38,890 bases of DNA from M3007 sp044224705 (GTDB lineage: Bacteria; Bacteroidota; Bacteroidia; Chitinophagales; Saprospiraceae): contig JBGAJY010000028.1 of NCBI GenBank assembly GCA_044224705.1, forward strand, positions 1-38,890. The letters are read 5' to 3'. Both the position numbers and the translations under genes were made by a program. The notes beneath the pieces were generated by a model that had not been told where the DNA came from, did no database searches, and saw nothing but the letters and a program-made list of their open reading frames with translations. This document shows positions 34,151 to 38,890 of the stretch, in pieces; positions within the stretch are counted from its first letter, which is position 1; the number at the start of each line of letters is the position of its first letter.

Positions 34151-34168
34151 AGTTTGGGTGAAACCTAA

Positions 34169-34208
34169 AATAAAGCCGGTGCGCACAGTTGTGCGCACCG
34201 GCTTTATT
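34169..34208. terminator. Bidirectional hairpin terminator
   Basis: A perfect 18-bp stem (AATAAAGCCGGTGCGCAC and its complement) around AGTT, between the convergent RlpA-like and iscA-like genes. The flanks are A/T-rich on both sides. Confidence 0.88.
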
Positions 34209-34237
34209 ATTCCGGATGGTTCTTCCAGGTTTTTAGA

Positions 34238-34597
34238 TCAGGCTGAAAAAGAAGTCCCGCAACCACAGGTTGAGGTCGCATTTGGGTTGCTGAACGTGAA
34301 TCCGCGGTTGTCCAGGCCGTTGACAAAATCAATTTCCATGCCCAGCAGATAAATGGCGTGGGCTTTGTTCATCACGACGGGGATCCCGTTTATTTCGAAC
34401 CGGTCGTCGTTGGGTTGCGCCTGGTCAAAACCCAGGATATAGGAAAACCCGGAGCATCCACCTCCTTTTACACCAATTCGAAGGCAATAATCGGCAGGAA
34501 TGTTCTCCTGTTGACGGATCATGTTCAGTTGTTCCGCGGCGTCATTCGTGAGCGAAACGGGTAAAGTGGCAGCCGGGGCAGTAAGCGTATTTTCCAT
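34238..34597 (-). CDS. A-type iron-sulfur carrier (IscA/ErpA/HesB family)
   Basis: A 119-residue protein that carries or transfers Fe-S clusters to target enzymes in the cytoplasm. The three family cysteines are present: Cys48 in VKGGGCSGFSYILGFD and Cys111/Cys113 in STCGCGTSF, with the usual spacing. DDRFEINGIPVVMNKAHAIY and LLGMEIDFVNGLDNRGFTFS also fit. ATG 34597 gives the normal length; the frame from 34612 adds five residues. A -7 element (minus strand TAATTTTG) lies 22 bases upstream. No sufBCD or iscS genes are nearby. Whether it is closer to IscA, SufA or ErpA cannot be decided from sequence alone. Confidence 0.93.
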   Translation of the reverse strand: MENTLTAPAATLPVSLTNDAAEQLNMIRQQENIPADYCLRIGVKGGGCSGFSYILGFDQAQPNDDRFEINGIPVVMNKAHAIYLLGMEIDFVNGLDNRGFTFSNPNATSTCGCGTSFSA

Positions 34598-34619
34598 AAT
34601 TATGCAGATCAATATGAGG

Positions 34620-34655
34620 CAAAATTAAAACGGTTTAACGGATTTCCGCCCAAAA
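34620..34655 (-). promoter_or_regulatory. Candidate promoter of the A-type carrier gene
   Basis: On the minus strand TTTTG (34655-34651), 23 bases, then TAATTTTG (34627-34620), close to the -33/-7 consensus of Bacteroidota. Confidence 0.5.
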
Positions 34656-34673
34656 TGTTTAGGTCTCGAATGC

Positions 34674-34681
34674 TACCTTTG
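34674..34681 (+). promoter_or_regulatory. Candidate -7 element (TACCTTTG) of the small membrane protein gene
   Basis: TAnnTTTG match 35 bases before ATG 34717. No clear -33 TTG at the usual spacing. Confidence 0.4.
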
Positions 34682-34716
34682 CCGCCCGTTTTTCCAAGTC
34701 AACGTCAATTCTCAAC

Positions 34717-35241
34717 ATGGAAACATTTTTTGAAATACTCAAATTCACGATTCCAGGGCTGGTTGTCTTCTTCACGGCCTACTACCTGCTAAAATTGTAT
34801 CTGGACGATGTGCAGCGCACCAATCTGCTCACGCTGCGTACAGAATCGCAAAAAATATCCCTTCCCCTTCGATTGCAAGCCTATGAGCGGCTTACTCTTT
34901 TGTGCGACCGCATGGAAATCATGAATGTGCTGCTCAGGATACGAATGGGCGGCATGACGGTGTCCGACTTAAAAGGGGCCATGCTCTTGGCTATCCGCCA
35001 GGAATTTGACCACAATACGTCGCAGCAATTGTATGTCTCTGAAACGCTTTGGAAAATCATTTCTGTGTCCAAAGACGAAACCTTGAATTTTGTTGTACAG
35101 GCAGCCGAGGGCCTCGACCCGCAAGCCAGCGACGATGTTTTAGTGGAAATGCTGCTTCGTATGCTGAACAACCAGGGGCAGCCGACGCCGCTCCAAAAGG
35201 CCGTAATTGCGCTTCGAACCGAAGCCGGCCAGCTTTTTTGA
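34717..35241 (+). CDS. Small membrane-anchored protein of unknown function
   Basis: A 174-residue protein with one N-terminal membrane segment (about 8-27: LKFTIPGLVVFFTAYYLLKL). The cytoplasmic part is helical, with SLPLRLQAYERLTLLCDRME, VSDLKGAMLLAIRQEFDHNT and SQQLYVSETLWKIISVSKDE. This pattern recurs as a conserved Bacteroidota protein, possibly a DUF7935-type family, but no function is known to me. It is transcribed towards dnaA and separated from it by a long AT-rich gap, so it is probably a single transcription unit. Confidence 0.82.
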   Translation: METFFEILKFTIPGLVVFFTAYYLLKLYLDDVQRTNLLTLRTESQKISLPLRLQAYERLTLLCDRMEIMNVLLRIRMGGMTVSDLKGAMLLAIRQEFDHNTSQQLYVSETLWKIISVSKDETLNFVVQAAEGLDPQASDDVLVEMLLRMLNNQGQPTPLQKAVIALRTEAGQLF

Positions 35242-35515
35242 TACCGGTTTTGTGTAACACCTTGACAACGCTTGAATTAGCCTTTTTCAATCCAACATAA
35301 CATTATAATTACGAAAACCTTTCTTTTTTTTCGACCGCTTCAATCAAGCGGGAAGGCATGGCCCTGATTTGGGCATTTAAGAGTGGGGCATGCATTCGTC
35401 CGTACAATCCTTAGTGCCTGACTCTCAGTTTTTTGTATAAATTTCCTGTCTGCATTTGGCGACTGCTCCCCGAACAGCCCATTTGTCTTTTTAACTATAA
35501 TTTAATATAATTTTT

Positions 35516-35539
35516 GTCGAATAAAGGAAAATTCGGCTT
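35516..35539 (+). repeat. Imperfect direct repeat upstream of dnaA, copy 1
   Basis: GTCGAATAAAGG followed by AAAATTCGGCTT. It shares GTCGAA, the A-rich middle and TTCGGCTT with 35656-35678; the CGAA and TTCG ends are inverted, giving a short dyad. Confidence 0.6.
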
Positions 35540-35655
35540 ATAAATCTGGTTTATGGTATTTTTTCAAAATTATAAAACATTAGAAATTTAACTTTTTGAC
35601 ATTTTAAGGTTTAATAACCGCCCATGACGTCTTTTTTACGCTTCCAAAATTTTTA

Positions 35656-35678
35656 GTCGAAAAAAGCAACTTCGGCTT
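35656..35678 (+). repeat. Imperfect direct repeat upstream of dnaA, copy 2
   Basis: GTCGAAAAAAGC followed by AACTTCGGCTT. It is one base shorter than copy 1 and begins 140 bases after it. It lies about 110 bases before the dnaA start and may be an operator. Confidence 0.6.
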
Positions 35679-35786
35679 CGCGGATTAAAAGAAAAGCGGA
35701 AACTTTGTCACCCTGTCTCGACCGAATTTACTCTCTACTATATTATTTCCAGGCTTTCACCCCTCACCCAAATGCACCATTCCGGT

Positions 35787-37217
35787 ATGACTAACGACTG
35801 CCAGATGGTATGGGACAGTTGTCTGCGTATCATCAAAAAAAACGTAAGCCCACAGAGCTTCAAAACTTGGTTTGAACCGATCAAACCTGTGCAGTTGGAC
35901 AACAATGTGCTGACGATCCAAGTGCCGAACAAGTTCTTCTTCGAATGGCTCGAGGAACACTATGTTCAGCTCCTCAAGACAAGCATTCGCCAGGAACTTG
36001 GCGAGCGCGGTCGGCTCGTTTACCATATTCCGGAAAACGGCGCTCCCGTATCTGCCTACCCATCTCCCCGCCAAACCGGCAAGCCCTCGGCTGAAAAGGA
36101 CAATGAGCCTGTGCCTGGCGTGTTCGATGCGGAAATGATAAAAAACCCATTTGTCATTCCAGGTATCCGGCGCATCAAGGTTGAGCCACAACTCAACACT
36201 CACTACACTTTCGACAACTTTATTGAGGGCGATTGCAACCGGTTGGCGCGCAATGCGGGACTTGCCATTGCAAAAAAACCGGGCGGAACGGCCTTCAATC
36301 CCCTGGTCGTTTTTGGCGATGTCGGCTTGGGGAAAACCCACCTGGCTCAGGCCATCGGCAATGAGATCGTGCGGAATTTTGAGCACAAGGCTGTTTTGTA
36401 CGTCTCTGCCGAAAAATTCACCAACCAGATCATTCAGGCCATCAAAAACAATGCAGTCAATGATTTCGTCAATTTCTACCAATTGATTGACGTACTCATT
36501 CTGGACGACATCCAGTTTTTGTCCGGCAAACAAAAGACACAGGAAATCTTTTTCCACATCTTCAACCAATTGCACCAGAACGGAAAGCAGATTATCCTGA
36601 CTTCCGACCGCGCGCCCAAGAACCTTGAAGGCATCGAAGACCGCCTTATTTCCCGCTTCAAATGGGGCTTGAGTGCCGATCTTCAAGCACCCGACCTGGA
36701 AACCCGTATGGCCATCCTCGACACTAAAATGAACCTTGAAGGCGTGGAAGTGGCACAGGAGGTCCTGGAATTTATTTGCTATAACATCAAAAACAATATC
36801 CGCGAACTGGAAGGTGTGATGATTTCCTTATTGGCGCAATCAACCCTCATCCGCCGGGATATCGATCTGGAATTAGCCAAAGAGGTGATCCGCAACTTTG
36901 TGGTAACGCTCAACAAAGAAATCACCGTTGAGTCCATCCAGCAACTCGTTGCGGAGCATTTTAAAGTGCAGGTCGAACGGCTGCACCAGGAAACGCGCAA
37001 GCGCAACATTGTGATTGCCCGCCAGTTATCGATGTTTTTAGCCAAAAAACTCACCAATAAATCGTTGAAATCCATCGGTGAATTATTTGGCGGCCGGGAC
37101 CACAGCACGGTCATTTACTCCTGCAAGGCCGTTCAGGATATGATGGATACGGACCTGATCTTTAAGGACACCGTTGCCGAGCTGGAGAAAAAAATCAAAA
37201 TGAGCCTGAACGAGTAA
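35787..37217 (+). CDS. dnaA: Chromosomal replication initiator DnaA
   Basis: A 476-residue DnaA that binds DnaA boxes and opens the replication origin in an ATP-dependent way. Domain I is at the N-terminus (QMVWDSCLRIIKKNVSPQSF, KTWFEPIKPVQL). After a short linker the AAA+ domain shows Walker A (FGDVGLGKTHL, about residue 175), Walker B (VLILDDIQFLSGK), sensor 1 (QIILTSDRAPKNLEGIEDRL) and the arginine finger region (ISRFKWGLSADLQ). Domain IV has the helix-turn-helix and the signature LFGGRDHSTVIYSCKAV. The GD in Walker A differs from the usual GG. I prefer ATG 35787 (MTNDCQMVWD), with ATG 35772 adding five residues as the alternative. The gene is followed by the tRNA pair. Confidence 0.97.
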   Translation: MTNDCQMVWDSCLRIIKKNVSPQSFKTWFEPIKPVQLDNNVLTIQVPNKFFFEWLEEHYVQLLKTSIRQELGERGRLVYHIPENGAPVSAYPSPRQTGKPSAEKDNEPVPGVFDAEMIKNPFVIPGIRRIKVEPQLNTHYTFDNFIEGDCNRLARNAGLAIAKKPGGTAFNPLVVFGDVGLGKTHLAQAIGNEIVRNFEHKAVLYVSAEKFTNQIIQAIKNNAVNDFVNFYQLIDVLILDDIQFLSGKQKTQEIFFHIFNQLHQNGKQIILTSDRAPKNLEGIEDRLISRFKWGLSADLQAPDLETRMAILDTKMNLEGVEVAQEVLEFICYNIKNNIRELEGVMISLLAQSTLIRRDIDLELAKEVIRNFVVTLNKEITVESIQQLVAEHFKVQVERLHQETRKRNIVIARQLSMFLAKKLTNKSLKSIGELFGGRDHSTVIYSCKAVQDMMDTDLIFKDTVAELEKKIKMSLNE

Positions 37218-37239
37218 ACTAAAAGAAAGCAAAAAAAGG

Positions 37240-37272
37240 TTTGGCGATAAGATCGAACAGCACTTACATTTG
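37240..37272 (+). promoter_or_regulatory. Bacteroidota-type promoter of the tRNA pair
   Basis: TTTG (37240-37243), 21 bases, TACATTTG (37265-37272). Both elements and the spacing match the -33/-7 consensus; the tRNA-Ser gene starts 21 bases after the -7 box. Confidence 0.7.
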
Positions 37273-37293
37273 CGCTCGCTTTTAGCGGCCCTT

Positions 37294-37383
37294 GGAGAGT
37301 TGGGTGAGTGGCTGAAACCAACGGTTTGCTAAACCGTCGTACGGGGTTAACTCGTACCGAGGGTTCGAATCCCTCACTCTCCG
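37294..37383 (+). tRNA. tRNA-Ser (anticodon GCU)
   Basis: A 90-base tRNA. The acceptor stem GGAGAGT pairs with ACTCTCC and the discriminator is G. The anticodon arm ACGGTTT-GCT-AAACCGT gives anticodon GCU for AGC/AGU serine codons. The long variable arm (GTACG...CGTAC) is typical of class II serine tRNAs, and the T arm GAGGGTTCGAATCCCTC is standard. CCA is not encoded. Confidence 0.96.
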
Positions 37384-37390
37384 CATGATT

Positions 37391-37452
37391 AGTGGCAGTT
37401 GCAGTTGGCGGAAGCAGTTTTTATGCTGCAATCTGCGACTGTTACTGCCACT
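37391..37452 (+). other. Long imperfect hairpin between the two tRNA genes
   Basis: AGTGGCAGT (37391-37399) pairs with ACTGCCACT (37444-37452). Further inward CAGT and GCAG segments also pair in register. A CTTTTT tract follows just before tRNA-Pro. It may be a tRNA-Ser terminator or a processing signal. Confidence 0.55.
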
Positions 37453-37458
37453 CTTTTT

Positions 37459-37532
37459 CGGGATGTAGCGCAGTCCGGTAGCGCACCTGCTTTGGGAGCA
37501 GGGGGTCCCAGGTTCGAATCCTGGTATCCCGA
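37459..37532 (+). tRNA. tRNA-Pro (anticodon UGG)
   Basis: A 74-base tRNA. The acceptor stem CGGGATG pairs with TATCCCG (one G-T pair) and the discriminator is A. The anticodon arm CCTGC-TTTGGGA-GCAGG gives anticodon UGG, and the T arm CCAGGTTCGAATCCTGG is standard. CCA is not encoded. Confidence 0.96.
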
Positions 37533-37543
37533 CACTGAGAATC

Positions 37544-37580
37544 AAGGGGTTACGTTGAGAAACGTGACCCTTATTTTTTT
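37544..37580 (+). terminator. Rho-independent terminator after tRNA-Pro
   Basis: AAGGGGTTACGTT pairs, with one bulge and one G-T pair, with AACGTGACCCTT around GAGA, and is followed by ATTTTTTT. Confidence 0.75.
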
Positions 37581-37585
37581 GTGGT

Positions 37586-37804
37586 TTACATGACGGTATA
37601 CACACAGGAGTTCATCGGCTCGATTCCATTTCCCTCCATACCAAGCGTAAATAAGAGGGCTTTTGGCAACCCGTAAGCCACATCAACTGATGTTGCGACC
37701 ACATTCCAATTCCAGTCGCCGCGAGGATTGGAATCATTGTTTTCGTTTTGATAAGAATTTAAGGTGAATAAAATATGGTTTTCAAGGGTGAAATAAGCCG
37801 GGGC
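37586..37804 (-). pseudogene. Possible gene remnant after the TonB receptor stop
   Basis: Directly after the receptor stop (37805-37807), the same minus-strand frame stays open for 72 codons to a TAA at 37586-37588. It reads APAYFTLENHILFTLN, then NSYQNENNDSNPRGDWNWNV, SVDVAYGLPKALLFTLG and ends MNSCVYTVM. The composition is protein-like rather than random. There is no start codon or promoter at its beginning, so it looks like the end of a lost gene. A chance open frame is the main alternative. No family recognised. Confidence 0.3.
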
Positions 37805-38890
37805 TTAATTCACCCGTTTGCGCTCCGCTTCAGAACCCGTCTCCCGCTGCCGCTGGCTTTTCAGTTTTTTGTTGCCAAAACTGCGGCTGTAAGTCACCTT
37901 GATGGTGGGTTGGGCAAACTGCCATGAGTCGTAGAGGAAAAGTCCCTGGTCGGGCAAGTCAAGTTCGTCCTTCCATATCAAAGTGTTGAAAATATTGTCG
38001 TAGCCGAGGCGGAGCGTGCCTTTGTCGTCCCTGAATTTTTTCTGCAACCCGGCGTTCAGCGAGCCGAACGGCTTGTTGGTGTAGGCGCCAAAGAGGCTTT
38101 TGGAGTTGTAAAACCCACTGACTTCAAAGGTGAAATCTTTCGGCAAAGTGAAAGTTTGCGAAGCAAACAGGTTGAGGCTCTTTTGGTCGAAGCTGAGCAA
38201 TTGGCCATCGTAGTAGTTGCGGAGTTTGGTATAAACGCCCGTGGCGTTGTACTGCATGCTCCACCAGTTGGTCGGGTTGACGGGGAAGGACAGCGTAAAG
38301 GAGGCCGTTTTTTGGTCTTTCAGATTTTCAGCAAAAAACAACTGCCGGTTGGTGGCCGGGTCCACCCGGGTCTGGAATTGGGCGATGGTGCTGTCTTCCA
38401 CCGTGTATTGCAGCGAGAAAAGGACGGTGTGGAGGCGATAGTCCAACTTGACGGAATTGGCGACGGCGGGCTGCAAAGCGGAATTGCCTGAAAAGAAAGT
38501 ATAGGGATCCATAAAGATGACGAAAGGCGCCATGTCGTTGAAAGTAGGCCGGGTGATGCGCCGGGTGTAGGAAAAATTCGCCGAGTGCTGCTTGTTGAAC
38601 TCATGGGAAACGAAGAAGCTGGGGAACAAGCGTCCATATTCCCGGTCAACGATATTGGCCTCTTCCTCAGAACCCAAATTGGAGTCGGTAAACTCGTACC
38701 GCAGGCCGAGCTTGACATTCGTTTTGTCGCCAAACTTCATGTCGAGGGCAGAATAGGCAGCCAAAATCCTTTCGTCGAGTTTGTATTTGGCCGTCAGGCC
38801 GGGGTCTTTCACCCAGCCCTGGCCGACGTTGTTTTCCACGACCACGTCGTTGGTGAAATTGGAATTGGTGGCTTTCAGGCCCGTCTCAAG
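37805..38890 (-). CDS. TonB-dependent receptor / outer-membrane beta-barrel protein (C-terminal part)
   Basis: The frame is open to the right edge of the window, so the N-terminus (signal peptide, CarboxypepD_reg and plug domains) lies outside; 361 residues are visible. The sequence is a run of amphipathic beta strands with aromatic girdles: AYSALDMKFGDKTNVKLGLR, RLFPSFFVSHEFNKQHSANF, SYTRRITRPTFNDMAPFVIF, YTFFSGNSALQPAVANSVKL. The motif YSRRITRPxxxxLxPF and GNxxLxPxxxxxxxL identify the OMP_b-brl_3 type barrel of Bacteroidota. It likely imports a nutrient or acts as a surface protein. The basic tail (KKLKSQRQRETGSEAERKRV) is usual for this subfamily. Confidence 0.9.
   Translation of the reverse strand, partial: LETGLKATNSNFTNDVVVENNVGQGWVKDPGLTAKYKLDERILAAYSALDMKFGDKTNVKLGLRYEFTDSNLGSEEEANIVDREYGRLFPSFFVSHEFNKQHSANFSYTRRITRPTFNDMAPFVIFMDPYTFFSGNSALQPAVANSVKLDYRLHTVLFSLQYTVEDSTIAQFQTRVDPATNRQLFFAENLKDQKTASFTLSFPVNPTNWWSMQYNATGVYTKLRNYYDGQLLSFDQKSLNLFASQTFTLPKDFTFEVSGFYNSKSLFGAYTNKPFGSLNAGLQKKFRDDKGTLRLGYDNIFNTLIWKDELDLPDQGLFLYDSWQFAQPTIKVTYSRSFGNKKLKSQRQRETGSEAERKRVN

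Larger units (their letters stand above)
35242..35771. other. AT-rich gap before dnaA, possible regulatory or origin region
   Basis: A 530-base stretch with no convincing gene. It holds long A/T tracts (especially 35490-35640). A short hairpin CCGCTT/AAGCGG lies at 35335-35351. Two related units of 23-24 bases begin at 35516 and 35656. I found no TTATNCACA-type DnaA box on either strand, so an origin of replication is not shown. A long dnaA leader with its own controls is the simpler reading. Confidence 0.5.

Noticed and set aside
35335..35351. Small hairpin CCGCTT/AAGCGG after the 34717 gene
   Set aside because: Stem of only six pairs, no T-run behind it on either strand, and too far from the stop to call a terminator.
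37282..37605. 107-codon minus-strand frame with the motif RVRDSNPRYE
   Set aside because: It is the reverse translation of the two tRNA genes, a well-known source of false protein entries.
37596..37606. Single GTATACACA resembling a DnaA box
   Set aside because: One 8-of-9 match alone, on the far side of dnaA and inside the possible gene remnant; chance occurrence is likely.

Overview
The window looks like a chromosomal segment of a Bacteroidota bacterium, most likely of the order Saprospirales (Saprospiraceae or Haliscomenobacter relatives). The evidence is of several kinds. Several large secreted proteins end in type IX secretion (T9SS) sorting domains. One SprB-type repeat adhesin carries a gliding-motility C-terminal (CHU_C) domain. 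Start codons lack clear Shine-Dalgarno sequences. TAnnTTTG -7 boxes recur upstream of genes. Protein families such as OMP_b-brl_3 receptors, DUF1684 and the CRTAC1/ASPIC-UnbV lipoproteins fit the same group. Most of the window looks moderately GC-rich, with one clearly AT-rich gene (23359-24810). No species can be named from sequence alone.

Layout. 1-4368: the C-terminal tail of a T9SS cargo protein, then a two-gene minus-strand operon (FG-GAP/ASPIC lipoprotein and DUF1684 protein). 4417-8716: a UbiX-like flavin prenyltransferase with a small lipoprotein; a two-gene operon of coiled-coil proteins, one membrane-anchored; a divergently transcribed TIR-like membrane protein flanked by palindromic repeats; and the Maf nucleotide pyrophosphatase. 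8723-17271: a cell-wall amidase, a DinB protein, two tandem paralogous secreted metalloproteases, a Wzx/MATE-like polysaccharide flippase, a small lipoprotein and imidazolonepropionase (hutI). 17558-31846: a surface-protein region with a SprB-repeat adhesin, a multi-Ig dockerin/cohesin-like protein and a BNR-repeat dockerin/cohesin-like protein whose sorting domain is cut off by two compensating frameshifts. Two proteins of unknown function and a terminal-oxidase subunit III lie among them. 31851-38890: an FMN-dependent alpha-hydroxy-acid oxidase, an RlpA-SPOR protein, an A-type Fe-S carrier, a small membrane protein, dnaA with a long AT-rich leader, tRNA-Ser(GCU), tRNA-Pro(UGG), a possible gene remnant and the C-terminal part of a TonB-dependent receptor.

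How the genes work together. The commonest theme is the cell surface: T9SS-exported adhesins and proteases, outer-membrane receptor, lipoproteins, flippase and peptidoglycan remodelling (amidase, RlpA). Housekeeping genes (dnaA, maf, hutI, iscA-like, ubiX, tRNAs) sit between them as short single-gene or two-gene units, many closed by strong hairpin terminators at convergent junctions. No CRISPR array, transposase, prophage or rRNA gene was seen.

The least explained parts are the TIR-like membrane protein with its palindromic repeats beside a PspA-like coiled-coil gene pair, the cohesin/dockerin-like modules on three secreted proteins, and the frameshifted BNR gene. All functional statements rest on motif reading by eye; no database search was run.
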